Part shown: positions 9,207-17,365 of the stretch, one piece after another
Layout: each line of letters starts with the position of its first letter
How positions within the stretch are numbered: the first letter of the stretch is position 1
Assembly: GCA_022766245.1 (NCBI GenBank)
Contig: JALEPL010000051.1
Span: 20,979-84,978, forward strand
DNA length: 64,000 nt
Direction: 5' to 3'
Source of the DNA: Lachnospiraceae bacterium
GTDB lineage: Bacteria; Bacillota; Clostridia; Lachnospirales; Lachnospiraceae
Translations under genes and position numbers: made by a program
Notes under the pieces: model-generated
Told to the model about the DNA's origin: nothing
The model's database searches: none
What the model saw: only the letters and a program-made list of their open reading frames with translations

Positions 9207-10376
9207 ATGGGATTTTTTAGACGCAAGAAGAAAGAAAAAAAGAATATTGCCCGGGTGTTGTCAGCAGTGACGGAGGATGTGCTGGGAGAGAAGGATCGGA
9301 AAGATGCCAAGAAGGTACACCACTATGTTCTGGGACATTGTGAGCAGATCATTCAGACAGCGAAGGCTCTTGAGAGAGAAAAGCAGGAATACCGTACTTT
9401 GACATCGTATCTCACGGATGTACAGACTCTGGAGAATCTTTCCGAAAAGGAAGCCAAGGAGTTACGGGATACCGCTAACAGCATTATCACTTTGACACAG
9501 TCCAGAGAGGATTATCTTCACAGTGCGAAAAAACTTACAGAATCGCAGTTTGCTCAGATGCAGCGGGATGAGGATGTGCTTGCGGATGCCATTAAGACGC
9601 TTCAGACCAATGAGGCGTATCAGTCTGCGGTGAAACGGGATATGAATTATCTGGAGGGAGAAAAGGTAGAGTGGACCTACTATCACCAGGAACTGCAGGA
9701 TGAGCAGAAAATCCTTCGAATCGTATCTTATGTGGCTTTTGGTGTATTTGCTCTGGTGCTTGGAGCATTGATGATCATGCTTTTTGTCATGGATATGGAT
9801 GTACTGATTTTGTTTGCGGTGTTGTTGTTTACAGCGGCAGTGCTGGGGAGTTTTCTGCTTTTGCGGATGCAGAATAATGCCCGGGAGATGAAGCGTGCCA
9901 ACGTAAATCGTAATCATGCCATTTCGCTTTTAAATAAAGCCAAGATTAAATATGTGCATTCCACCAATGCGGTGGATTATGCCTGTGAAAAATATCATGT
10001 GCACAATTCCTACGAGTTGACCTATCTGTGGGAGCTGTATATGGAAGCGGTCCGGGAGCTGGAAAAATACCAGAGAAACAGTGAAGATTTGGAATACTTT
10101 ACCGGGAGGCTTTTGCGTCTTCTGCGCAAGTATCATCTCTATGATGTACAGATCTGGCAGAATCAGCTGCACGCCCTGATTGACAAACGGGAGATGGTGG
10201 AGATCAAGCATGAACTGCTGGAGCGCAGACAAAAGGTGCGTGCCCAGATGGAATATGATCTGGATGTGGTGGATGAACAGCGGGAGGAGATTGAAAACCT
10301 GATGAAGGAATTTCATGAGGAAATCCCGGAGGTCCGGGAAATCCTCAATTCCGTGGAACGACTGATAAAGTCGTAG
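9207..10376 (+). CDS. Membrane-anchored coiled-coil protein of the DUF5716/DUF5717 cluster
   Basis: Unrecognised 389-residue protein. A very basic N-terminus (FFRRKKKEKKN) precedes a long charged helical region to about residue 165. A hydrophobic hairpin of two membrane helices follows at about 172-220 (IVSYVAFGVFALVLGAL, then VLILFAVLLFTAAVLGSFLL), joined by a short MDMD turn. After it comes a second charged helical region with a probable coiled coil near 320-385. With only a short turn between the membrane helices, both long arms should face the cytoplasm. This suggests a membrane anchor or platform for the three preceding gene products. No enzymatic motif is visible. It is the last gene of the cluster; the convergent cotJC gene ends 4 bp further on. 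Confidence 0.75.
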   Translation: MGFFRRKKKEKKNIARVLSAVTEDVLGEKDRKDAKKVHHYVLGHCEQIIQTAKALEREKQEYRTLTSYLTDVQTLENLSEKEAKELRDTANSIITLTQSREDYLHSAKKLTESQFAQMQRDEDVLADAIKTLQTNEAYQSAVKRDMNYLEGEKVEWTYYHQELQDEQKILRIVSYVAFGVFALVLGALMIMLFVMDMDVLILFAVLLFTAAVLGSFLLLRMQNNAREMKRANVNRNHAISLLNKAKIKYVHSTNAVDYACEKYHVHNSYELTYLWELYMEAVRELEKYQRNSEDLEYFTGRLLRLLRKYHLYDVQIWQNQLHALIDKREMVEIKHELLERRQKVRAQMEYDLDVVDEQREEIENLMKEFHEEIPEVREILNSVERLIKS

Positions 10377-10379
10377 AGA

Positions 10380-10991
10380 TTATTTGCAGCCGCAGTTTTT
10401 GTCAATGGCAGGATTGCACTGATAGAAGTTTTTGGAGTCTAAGTGCTCTTGCACAATGCGCAGTGCTTCGCCGAAACGTTGGAAGTGAATGACTTCTCTG
10501 GCTCGCAGGAATCGCAATGGATCTGCCACATCCGGATCTTTGATGATGCGGAGCAGATTGTCATAGGTGGTGCGGGCCTTCTGCTCCGCCGCCATATCTT
10601 CCACCAGATCTGTGATGGGATCTCCCTTGGACTGGAACTGGCAGGCATTAAAGGGAACGCCACCTGCCGCCTGTGGCCATACTGCCAGCGTATGATCCAC
10701 ATAGTAAGGGGCAAAGCCGGAAGACTGGATTTCCTCAGGAGTCAGGTTTCTGGTTAGCTGATGCACCATGGTGGAAACCATTTCGAGATGCGCCAGTTCT
10801 TCGGTGCCTATATCAGTCAGAAGACCGGCTACCTCCCGGTAAGGGATGCTGTATCTTTGGGACAGATAGCGCAGGGAGGCACCCAGCTCCCCATCCGGTC
10901 CCCCATATTGGGAAATAATAAGCATTGCTAATTTCGGATTGGTTTCTTTGATGTTGATGGGGTATTGCAATCTTTTTTCATAATTCCACAT
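10380..10991 (-). CDS. cotJC: Manganese catalase-like spore coat protein CotJC
   Basis: Di-manganese catalase family protein (203 aa) packaged in the spore coat, expected to dismutate hydrogen peroxide. It shows the four-helix-bundle metal ligands: Glu in GPDGELGASLRY, the EExxH pair in GTEELAHLEMV, Glu in EDMAAEQKARTTYD, and His in REVIHFQRFGEAL. The C-terminus is cysteine-rich (CNPAIDKNCGCK). It is the third gene of the cotJA-cotJB-cotJC operon; its ATG overlaps the last base of the cotJB stop, so translation is probably coupled. In Bacillus the cotJ operon is SigE-dependent, which fits the sigE gene at the window start, but I could not identify a convincing SigE promoter upstream of cotJA. 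Confidence 0.93.
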   Translation of the reverse strand: MWNYEKRLQYPINIKETNPKLAMLIISQYGGPDGELGASLRYLSQRYSIPYREVAGLLTDIGTEELAHLEMVSTMVHQLTRNLTPEEIQSSGFAPYYVDHTLAVWPQAAGGVPFNACQFQSKGDPITDLVEDMAAEQKARTTYDNLLRIIKDPDVADPLRFLRAREVIHFQRFGEALRIVQEHLDSKNFYQCNPAIDKNCGCK

Positions 10992-11257
10992 TATTTACAT
11001 CCTCCTTCCCAAGGCCAGGGCTGCATCACCCAGTCCCAATAATCTTTGGTCGGAGCCGACCTTGCAGTCAGGGGACCATACTGGTCTTCATACATTTTCA
11101 CCGCTTTTTTCTTCATGGCAGCGTGATGTTTGTAATAGTTTAACGCATCCTCATCATAAGGATGAGTATCCAAAAAGAGCAGGGTGTCTACCAGTGCAAG
11201 ACTCACCTGATCAATCCATAATCTTAGCTGTTCCTGGTTCATAGGCATATTCAACAT
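10991..11257 (-). CDS. cotJB: Spore coat protein CotJB
   Basis: Small spore coat protein (88 aa) with the typical CotJB pattern: an N-terminal helix (QEQLRLWIDQVSLALVDTLL), the FLDTHPYDEDALNYY motif, and a C-terminal Trp/Pro-rich tail (DYWDWVMQPWPWEGGCK). It is thought to be needed for coat assembly of the CotJ proteins. Its start overlaps the end of cotJA by 7 bp and its end overlaps the cotJC start by one base, so the three genes are tightly coupled. An AAGGAGG-like site lies just upstream of the start codon inside cotJA. Confidence 0.92.
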   Translation of the reverse strand: MLNMPMNQEQLRLWIDQVSLALVDTLLFLDTHPYDEDALNYYKHHAAMKKKAVKMYEDQYGPLTARSAPTKDYWDWVMQPWPWEGGCK

Positions 11258-11466
11258 GAGTAACCTCCTTTAAAACCGCGGAACGGTTTATCTAATTCCT
11301 GAAAAATAGTTCCCTTGCAAAATCCCTGATCCAGCTCATACAGCTTTACAAAATTCTGAAACGGAACATAGGCCATGGCCAGCTCCTGATTGCAGGACGG
11401 GTGTTTGCGGCGAGGCATCTGATTAGATGAAGTATTATTATATGCATTGCAATTACAATTATTCAT
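11251..11466 (-). CDS. cotJA: Spore coat associated protein CotJA
   Basis: Small coat protein (71 aa) recognised by its C-terminal CotJA core: LAMAYVPFQNFVKLYELDQG, then GTIFQELDKPFRG. The N-terminus is rich in Asn and Cys (MNNCNCNAYNNTSS) and the C-terminus ends in Cys, residues that could crosslink in the coat. It is the first gene of the minus-strand cotJ operon, with a good ribosome site (AAAGAGG read on the minus strand). The divergent hydrogenase gene lies 218 bp away, and that gap holds no other gene. Confidence 0.9.
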   Translation of the reverse strand: MNNCNCNAYNNTSSNQMPRRKHPSCNQELAMAYVPFQNFVKLYELDQGFCKGTIFQELDKPFRGFKGGYSC

Positions 11467-11605
11467 ACAAAACCTCTTTTCCTGTTATACATAATTATCC
11501 TATGCCTGATCGAAGGATTTGGTGCGGAGGTCATCATAAAATCTTGTTAGGTTGTCCTGAACATTGTCCTTAGCCACATTTTGTAGAAAACACCAGTCTC
11601 AGGGC

Positions 11606-11634
11606 TTGTTTTTAAAAAGCTGGTGTGTTAGATT
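11606..11634 (+). promoter_or_regulatory. Possible promoter of the [FeFe] hydrogenase gene
   Basis: TTGTTT (11606-11611), a 17-bp spacer and TAGATT (11629-11634) lie 50 bp before the start codon. An imperfect hairpin (ACACCAG near 11590, CTGGTGT near 11620) overlaps it. The -10 is weak, so confidence is low. Confidence 0.35.
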
Positions 11635-11684
11635 AAAAGGCAGAGAATTTTGGTAATAGCCCTTTAACTAATAGGAGGAAGTTT

Positions 11685-13196
11685 ATGAGAGGTTTACGAA
11701 CACCGGTATCAGAGATTAGAGGTAAGATTTTTACGGAAGTTGCAAAGCTTGCGTATGAGGGAGATTATAGTAACCTCAACGATGCGGTGGAGGAGATTCC
11801 ATATACGGTATGTCCCGGAGATGTGCCCCATCACAGGGAGAGCATTTATCGGGAACGAGCCATCTGTGCGGAACGCGTGCGTCTGGCCATGGGTATGTCA
11901 CTAAGACCACAGGACAAGCCGGTACATGTCACCAGCGGATTAGAGGAGAGTAATGTGGCGGAGAAATATTATGAGCCGCCATTGATGCAGGTGATTCCGT
12001 CTGCCTGCAATCTGTGTGAAGAAAAGAAGTTTGAAGTGTCCAATATGTGTCAGGGATGCGTGGCACATCCTTGTATGGAGGTATGTCCCAGAGGAGCCAT
12101 CTCCCATGACAAGACAGGGAAATCCATCATCGATCAGGAGAAGTGTATCAAGTGCGGACGCTGCAAGGATATCTGCCCTTATGATGCCATCGCCAAAAAG
12201 GAACGGCCCTGTTCTAAGGCCTGCGGAATCGGAGCCATCGGAACGGACGAGTATGGCAGGGCAAAAATTGATTCTGAGAAATGTGTTTCCTGCGGTATGT
12301 GTATGGTAAGTTGTCCCTTTGGAGCCATTGCGGACAAGTCGCAGATTTTCCAGCTCATCCGCTGTATGAAGCTGGGTGGGGAGGTAATCGCTGAGATTGC
12401 GCCGGCCTTTGTGGGCCAGTTCGGTGAGGATGCCACTCCTCGCAGAGTGAAGGCAGCGTTATTGGAATTAGGTTTTTCCGAAGTAGTAGAGGTTGCATTG
12501 GGCGCAGATATCGGCGCAGTGGCAGAGGCACATCATTATGCCCATCATGTGGCCAATGGAGAATTGCCTTTCCTTTTGACATCCTGCTGTCCTTCCTGGT
12601 CCATGCTGGCAAAGACCCAGTTCCCGGAGATTATCGACAGTGTGTCTTCTGAGTTGACTCCGATGGTAGCTACCGCCCGCAGCATCAAAAAGGAACATCC
12701 CGATGCCAAGGTGGTATTTATTGGTCCCTGTGCGGCGAAAAAGCTGGAGGCCAGTCGGAGAACCGTGCGAAGTGATGTGGACTTCGTCATCACCTTTGAA
12801 GAGCTGGATGCCATGTTTGCTGCAAAGGGTATTGACCCCAGAAATACGGAGGGCGACAGTTCTATGCATGATGCTACGGCTGCTGGACGTGGTTACGCTT
12901 ATGCAGGTGGTGTGGCAGATGCCATCGAAAAATGTATTCACGAGTACTATCCGGATATCGAGGTGAAGATCGAGCATGCGGAGGGTCTTGCGGAATGTAA
13001 AAAGATGTTGATGCTGGCAAAGGCAGGGAAAAAGCAGGGATGCCTGATTGAGGGTATGGGATGCCCCGGCGGTTGTGTGGCAGGAGCCGGAACCATTTTG
13101 CCTATCAATAAAGCAAAGGCTGAAGTAAGTAAATTGCAAAAAGTTTCCACCAAGCAGCTTCCACCTAAGGAACTGCGGGAAATTGAATTAAATTGA
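11685..13196 (+). CDS. Monomeric [FeFe] hydrogenase, group B-like
   Basis: Iron-only hydrogenase of 503 aa, expected to couple ferredoxin to proton reduction or H2 oxidation in the cytoplasm. The N-terminal third has cysteine clusters for Fe-S centres: CNLC and CQGCVAHPCMEVCP, then CIKCGRCKDICP, CSKAC, and CVSCGMCMVSCP. The catalytic H-cluster motifs are L1 LTSCCPSWSML, L2 FIGPCAAKKLEA and L3 IEGMGCPGGCVAGAG. The L2 form with GPCAAKK in place of MPCxxKxxE, the GGC in L3, and the extra N-terminal region point to group B rather than the group A enzymes of Clostridium. No hydE, hydF or hydG maturation genes are in the window. Start ATG has a strong AGGAGG site. Confidence 0.92.
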   Translation: MRGLRTPVSEIRGKIFTEVAKLAYEGDYSNLNDAVEEIPYTVCPGDVPHHRESIYRERAICAERVRLAMGMSLRPQDKPVHVTSGLEESNVAEKYYEPPLMQVIPSACNLCEEKKFEVSNMCQGCVAHPCMEVCPRGAISHDKTGKSIIDQEKCIKCGRCKDICPYDAIAKKERPCSKACGIGAIGTDEYGRAKIDSEKCVSCGMCMVSCPFGAIADKSQIFQLIRCMKLGGEVIAEIAPAFVGQFGEDATPRRVKAALLELGFSEVVEVALGADIGAVAEAHHYAHHVANGELPFLLTSCCPSWSMLAKTQFPEIIDSVSSELTPMVATARSIKKEHPDAKVVFIGPCAAKKLEASRRTVRSDVDFVITFEELDAMFAAKGIDPRNTEGDSSMHDATAAGRGYAYAGGVADAIEKCIHEYYPDIEVKIEHAEGLAECKKMLMLAKAGKKQGCLIEGMGCPGGCVAGAGTILPINKAKAEVSKLQKVSTKQLPPKELREIELN

Positions 13197-13222
13197 TGAA
13201 ATGATACAAAGGAAGCTGTAAC

Positions 13223-13274
13223 GTAACTATTCAAAATAGGGCGGAGCGGAACTTTGAAGGGACTGAATAGTTAG
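13223..13274 (+). repeat. Palindromic repeat between hydrogenase and gltX
   Basis: TAACTATTC (13224-13232) pairs with GAATAGTTA (13265-13273) around about 32 bp of GC-rich sequence. It belongs to the family with GTAAC-TATTCAG / CTGAATA-GTTAC ends found elsewhere in the window. Confidence 0.7.
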
Positions 13275-13307
13275 GCTGTAACAATAATAGAAAGCAGGTT
13301 GAGAATA

Positions 13308-14759
13308 ATGAGTAAGATTAGAACAAGATTTGCCCCCAGCCCCACTGGAAGAATGCATGTGGGAAATCTGCGTACTGCATTGTACGCATATCTGATTGCA
13401 AAGCATGAGGACGGAGATTTTATTTTCCGTATTGAGGATACGGATCAGGAGCGTTATGTGGAGGGCGCGGTGGACATTATCTACCGCACCATGGAAGAGA
13501 CCGGACTGGTCTATGATGAGGGACCGGACAAGGACGGCGGAGTAGGTCCCTATGTACAGAGTGAGCGCCAGGCCAAGGGTATTTATTTGGAGTATGCCAA
13601 GAAGCTGATTGAGAAGGGCGAAGCTTATTACTGTTTCTGTGACAAGGAGAGACTGGAAAGCTTGAAAACTACCGTGGCAGGAAAGGAGATCACTATTTAC
13701 GACAAGCATTGTCTGCACCTGTCTAAGGAAGAAGTGGAGGAGAAGCTGGCTGCCGGTGTTCCCTATGTCATCCGTCAGAATAATCCCACCGAGGGAACTA
13801 CCACTTTTGTGGATGAGATTTATGGAGACATTACTGTGGACAATGCGGAACTGGACGATATGATTCTGATCAAATCCGATGGATATCCCACCTACAATTT
13901 TGCAAACGTGGTGGACGATCATCTCATGGGCATTACCCATGTGGTAAGAGGAAATGAGTATCTGTCTTCTTCCCCGAAGTACAATCGTCTTTACGAGGCT
14001 TTTGGCTGGGATGTGCCGGTGTATGTACATTGCCCGCTGATTACGGACGAGTTTCACCAGAAGCTGTCCAAGCGTTGTGGTCATTCTTCCTTTGAGGATC
14101 TGATCGAGCAGGGATTTCTTACGGAGGCAGTGGTGAATTTTGTGGCACTTTTGGGTTGGTCGCCTGCAGATAATCAGGAGATTATGAGTCTGCAGGAGCT
14201 GTTTGAGAAGTTCGATTATCATCATATGAGCAAGTCTCCCGCCGTGTTTGATTTCACCAAGCTGAAATGGATGAACGGAGAGTATATCAAGGCGATGGAT
14301 TTCGATGCCTTTTATGAGAAGGCTGAGCCTTATATCAAAGCGGTGATTTCCAGAGACTATGACCTGAAAAAGATTGCCCAGATGGTGAAGACACGAATCG
14401 AAGTTTTCCCGGATATTGCAGGACACATCGATTTCTTTGAGGAGCTTCCCGATTATGACACTGCCATGTATTGCCATAAAAAAATGAAGACTACAGAGGA
14501 GACATCGCTTGAGGTGTTAAAAGAGATTCTGCCTGTCTTAGAGGCACAGGAGGATTATTCCAACGATGCCCTGTATCAGACCATTGTTTCTTTTGTGGAG
14601 CAGAAGGGATGCAAAAACGGATATGTATTATGGCCTATCCGTACCGCTGTGTCCGGCAAACAGATGACTCCGGCCGGAGGAACCGAGATTATGGAGGTAT
14701 TAGGAAAGGAAGAGTCCTTAAGACGTATCCGTATCGGAATCGAGAAATTAAGTAAGTAG
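13308..14759 (+). CDS. gltX: Glutamate--tRNA ligase
   Basis: Class I aminoacyl-tRNA synthetase that charges tRNA-Glu, and possibly tRNA-Gln as the first step of the transamidation route. The HIGH-type motif is in [17 protein letters not shown] at the N-terminus and the KMSKS-type loop is KLSKRCGH. The anticodon-binding C-terminal half is present (483 aa, normal length). An upstream TTG at 13299 is in frame, but the ATG at 13308 lies 9 nt after AGCAGG and begins [14 protein letters not shown], as the family normally does. The gene is preceded by a dispersed palindrome, and I saw no T-box features. Confidence 0.96.
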   Translation: MSKIRTRFAPSPTGRMHVGNLRTALYAYLIAKHEDGDFIFRIEDTDQERYVEGAVDIIYRTMEETGLVYDEGPDKDGGVGPYVQSERQAKGIYLEYAKKLIEKGEAYYCFCDKERLESLKTTVAGKEITIYDKHCLHLSKEEVEEKLAAGVPYVIRQNNPTEGTTTFVDEIYGDITVDNAELDDMILIKSDGYPTYNFANVVDDHLMGITHVVRGNEYLSSSPKYNRLYEAFGWDVPVYVHCPLITDEFHQKLSKRCGHSSFEDLIEQGFLTEAVVNFVALLGWSPADNQEIMSLQELFEKFDYHHMSKSPAVFDFTKLKWMNGEYIKAMDFDAFYEKAEPYIKAVISRDYDLKKIAQMVKTRIEVFPDIAGHIDFFEELPDYDTAMYCHKKMKTTEETSLEVLKEILPVLEAQEDYSNDALYQTIVSFVEQKGCKNGYVLWPIRTAVSGKQMTPAGGTEIMEVLGKEESLRRIRIGIEKLSK

Positions 14760-14760
14760 T

Positions 14761-14787
14761 TCAGAACTGCTCTGAAACAGATACAGT
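14761..14787 (+). repeat. Small palindrome with repeat-family end, gltX-helicase gap
   Basis: TTCAGA and TCTGAA flank a 5-base loop and are followed by ACAGATAC. The block TTCAGAAC-NNN-TCTGAAACAG recurs at 45973-45992 before fliQ, again just upstream of a ribosome site. Confidence 0.5.
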
Positions 14788-14806
14788 CATTCTTAAGAGG
14801 AAATCT

Positions 14807-16636
14807 ATGAAATTTAATGATTCACAAAAGGAAGCAATCTGCTTCCAGAAAGGGCCCTGCCTGACTTTGGCAGGGCCGGGTTCTGGCAAGACCGCCGTTC
14901 TTACCCACCGCATACAGCATTTAATTGAATATGGAAAGGTGAATCCGTCGGAAATTCTGGTGGTGACCTTCACCAAAGCAGCCGCCACGGAAATGAAACA
15001 GCGTTTCCTGAAACTCATGGGGGAAAAGACTACCACTGTGACTTTTGGGACTTTTCATGCAGTTTTTTTCATGATACTAAAGCATGCCTATCATTATCAG
15101 GTGGAGAATATCATCCGGGAGGAGCAGAAGTTTGGGCTGATCCGTAATCTGATCCGTAAGTATCATCTGGAGTATGAGGATGAGAAGGAATGCATCGGAA
15201 ATATTTTATCTGAGATTAGCAACGTGAAAAATTCCAATGTAGAACTGGAGCATTACTATGCAAAAAATTGTGGGGAAGAGGAGTTTCGAAAAATCTACCG
15301 GGATTACCAAAATACGTTGTACAAGTATCACATGCTGGATTTTGATGATATGCTGGTGTATACCTATGAGCTGTTTCGGGAGAGAAAGGATATTCTGGCC
15401 CTGTGGCAGAAAAAGTACCGCTATATCCTCATTGATGAGTTTCAGGATATCAATGCCCTTCAGTATGCCATTGTGCGCATGCTGGCAGAACCGGAGAATA
15501 ACCTGTTTATTGTGGGGGATGATGATCAGTCCATCTACCGGTTTCGCCAGGCCAGACCGGAGATTATGCTGCATTTTCAGGAAGATTATCCGGATGCAAA
15601 AAAGATTCTTCTGAACGTAAATTATCGATCAGATGGAGCCATTGTGGAGGCTGCGGGACGATTGATTGCAAATAATAAGATTCGTTATCCAAAGGAGATA
15701 CAGGCCTTCCATAAGACAAAGAATCCACCTATTATACAGAAGTTCCCGGATAACCGGAAAGAGAATGAGGCGATGATTCATGCACTGCAGGCATATCGTG
15801 CTGCGGGAGGTTCCTTGCGGGATGTGGCAGTACTCTATCGTACCAACACCCAGGCGGGACTTTTGATGCAGCAGTTAGGGGAGTACAATATTCCCTTTTG
15901 GACCAAGGAGCGGGTTCCAAATATTTATGACCACTGGATTGTAAAGGATCTGGAGACATATATGAGAATTGCCGCAGGAAGCAGAAAACGGGCAGATTTT
16001 TTACAGATTATGAACCGGCCGAATCGCTATATCGGACGAGACAGTCTGGACGAGGAGACAGTGGCTTTTGATGCGTGGACCGGTTTTTATGAACTGTTGG
16101 AGCAGCCCTGGATTGCCCGGCGGATTGACCAGTTGGCTTATGATGTCAAAATGCTTGCCAATATGAAGCCCTTCGCGGCAATCAATTATATCCGCAAGGG
16201 GATCGGTTATGAGGATTTTTTGAAGGAATATGCCCGGAAACGGGGGATTTCCGAAGAGGATCTTTTGGATGTTCTGGAGGAAATCACTGGCATGGCGAAG
16301 GATTTTTCGTCCTTTGAAGAATGGCAGAAACAAAAAGAGACATATCTCCTTCGGCTGGAACATGCCTCCCAGCAGGAACGGGCGGAGGAGGAGCAGCTTT
16401 CACTTATGACGTTGCACGGATCTAAGGGGTTAGAGTATGATGTGGTGTTCATTCCGGATGTGAATGAGGGAATTATGCCGTATAAAAAGGCGGTGCTTCC
16501 GGATGAAGTGGAGGAGGAACGGAGATTGTTCTATGTGGGAATGACCCGGGCAAAAAAGCAGCTGTATCTGTTCTGCGTGGAAAAGCATCACAATCACAGT
16601 ATGGACCCATCCCGATTTCTGCAGGAGCTGGAATAA
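14807..16636 (+). CDS. UvrD/PcrA-type superfamily 1A DNA helicase
   Basis: ATP-dependent 3'-5' helicase related to UvrD, PcrA and Rep (609 aa). All SF1 motifs can be read: Q motif NDSQKEAI, Walker A AGPGSGKTAVLTHR, DEFQD Walker B, GDDDQSIYRFRQA, LNVNYRSD, MTLHGSKGLEYDVVFIP, and VI RRLFYVGMTRAKKQLYL. It is about 120 residues shorter than PcrA and stops soon after motif VI, so it lacks the C-terminal extension that contacts RNA polymerase in PcrA. It is therefore probably a paralogue rather than the main PcrA. The start has AAGAGG upstream. It converges on a DUF1292 gene across a hairpin at 16637-16675. Confidence 0.92.
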   Translation: MKFNDSQKEAICFQKGPCLTLAGPGSGKTAVLTHRIQHLIEYGKVNPSEILVVTFTKAAATEMKQRFLKLMGEKTTTVTFGTFHAVFFMILKHAYHYQVENIIREEQKFGLIRNLIRKYHLEYEDEKECIGNILSEISNVKNSNVELEHYYAKNCGEEEFRKIYRDYQNTLYKYHMLDFDDMLVYTYELFRERKDILALWQKKYRYILIDEFQDINALQYAIVRMLAEPENNLFIVGDDDQSIYRFRQARPEIMLHFQEDYPDAKKILLNVNYRSDGAIVEAAGRLIANNKIRYPKEIQAFHKTKNPPIIQKFPDNRKENEAMIHALQAYRAAGGSLRDVAVLYRTNTQAGLLMQQLGEYNIPFWTKERVPNIYDHWIVKDLETYMRIAAGSRKRADFLQIMNRPNRYIGRDSLDEETVAFDAWTGFYELLEQPWIARRIDQLAYDVKMLANMKPFAAINYIRKGIGYEDFLKEYARKRGISEEDLLDVLEEITGMAKDFSSFEEWQKQKETYLLRLEHASQQERAEEEQLSLMTLHGSKGLEYDVVFIPDVNEGIMPYKKAVLPDEVEEERRLFYVGMTRAKKQLYLFCVEKHHNHSMDPSRFLQELE

Positions 16637-16675
16637 ACGCGGGGACGGTTCTTTTGGCACTGTCCCCCACCGCGT
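16637..16675. terminator. REP-like palindrome / bidirectional terminator
   Basis: An inverted repeat built on GGGGACGG and TGTCCCC, with outer ACGCGG and CCGCGT arms, sits between two convergent genes. The core GGGGACGGTTCT-N-GTCCCC is a REP sequence I recognise from many Clostridia, where such sequences are linked to RAYT-type Y1 transposases. Without a T-tract on the plus strand, its terminator function is inferred from position and stem strength. Confidence 0.55.
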
Positions 16676-16689
16676 CCACGTCCGCATCT

Positions 16690-16995
16690 CTACATTTCCT
16701 CAAATTCTGCCTCATCCAGCAGTTCGTCGAATCGGTCTGCCACTGCTTCGTATTCTTCATCGGAAAGAATATTCTCCAAAGAAGGTTCCCCTTTCTCATC
16801 CTCGAAGTATCGATAAATAAACACTTCGCCATCCGGGTTGTCCTGTCCCTTATCATCCAGTGGAAGAAGTGCGATATAATCCTGTGCATCCACTTCAAAG
16901 ATAGTGAGAATCCGGCATTCCACATCAGTTCCGTCATCCAGATTCAGAGTTACCATAATGTCTTCTTCATCGCTTAACTGTTTTTCTTTTCCCAT
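16690..16995 (-). CDS. DUF1292 family protein
   Basis: Small acidic cytosolic protein (101 aa) of the DUF1292 (YrzB-like) family, whose function is not known. The typical layout is visible: a beta-rich core (MVTLNLDDGTDVECRIL, then YIALLPLDD), the VFIYRYFED strand, and an acidic C-terminal helix (EYEAVADRFDELL). DUF1292 genes often sit next to ruvX in Firmicutes; here it stands alone and converges on the helicase gene. The minus-strand start ATG has GAGAGGT upstream. Only the family is confident. Confidence 0.85.
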   Translation of the reverse strand: MGKEKQLSDEEDIMVTLNLDDGTDVECRILTIFEVDAQDYIALLPLDDKGQDNPDGEVFIYRYFEDEKGEPSLENILSDEEYEAVADRFDELLDEAEFEEM

Positions 16996-17205
16996 AGCAA
17001 TACCTCTCTCTACTAATATGAATCAGTCACTAAGATGCCCTTATTATAGAAATTAAAAGATGGATTGTCAATCAGCTAATCAATTAGGAAATGGGGTTAC
17101 TTTTCACACCAAGTAAATCACTGGCTGATTTGCTTGGTGCCACAGTGTAAATTTAACCAATGCATATGCCCCATCGCCGCAGGCGATTTGGAATGGGCAT
17201 ATGCT

Positions 17206-17239
17206 GTTACTGGAACGACCATAGGGAGTGAACAGTAAC
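17206..17239 (+). repeat. Palindromic repeat upstream of GH13-like gene
   Basis: GTTACTG (17206-17212) and CAGTAAC (17233-17239) form a short inverted repeat related to the GTAACTG-type termini of the dispersed family. It is less regular than the other copies. Confidence 0.45.
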
Positions 17240-17256
17240 GAAATGGGAGATAGATA

Positions 17257-17286
17257 TTGTGCGTTGGTGTTTGTTTGTGTTATAAT
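17257..17286 (+). promoter_or_regulatory. Predicted promoter of the GH13-like/DUF5662 operon
   Basis: TTGTGC (17257-17262), an 18-bp spacer and a perfect TATAAT (17281-17286) lie 80 bp upstream of the ATG at 17366. Confidence 0.55.
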
Positions 17287-17299
17287 GTTCATTAAGTTT

Positions 17300-17323
17300 G
17301 TTCGAATGGTTATTTTTTCGAAC
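17300..17323. promoter_or_regulatory. Possible operator: GTTCGAA inverted repeat
   Basis: GTTCGAA (17300-17306) and TTCGAAC (17317-17323) form a perfect 7-bp inverted repeat with a 10-bp centre, placed just after the predicted transcription start. A further half-site-like ATTCGA follows at 17327. The geometry suits a dimeric repressor, but no matching regulator is in the window. Confidence 0.4.
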
Positions 17324-17365
17324 TTGATTCGACCGTGAGTCAGAAATGGCGCAAAGGAGTAGAGT

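Larger units (their letters stand above)
16996..17365. other. 370-bp intergenic region with stacked hairpins
   Basis: No coding signal was found here. It holds three separate inverted repeats (17107-17139, 17162-17204, 17206-17239), a plus-strand promoter (17257-17286) and a GTTCGAA palindrome (17300-17323). The first has arms CACCAAGTAAATCA and TGATTTGCTTGGTG with a 5-base loop. The second has arms GCATATGCCC and GGGCATATGC with an inner CGCCGCAGGCG stem. The third is a GTTACTG/CAGTAAC member of the repeat family. Confidence 0.7.

Noticed and set aside
11467..11684. SigE-type promoter for cotJ and a Rex site for the hydrogenase
   Set aside because: Neither a convincing -10/-35 pair of the SigE type nor a TTGTTAANNNNTTAACAA palindrome could be read in the gap.
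13227..14477. 416-codon open frame on the minus strand opposite gltX
   Set aside because: It lies wholly antisense to a highly conserved gltX, gives a His/Leu/Ile-rich product with no recognisable domain, and lacks a ribosome site.
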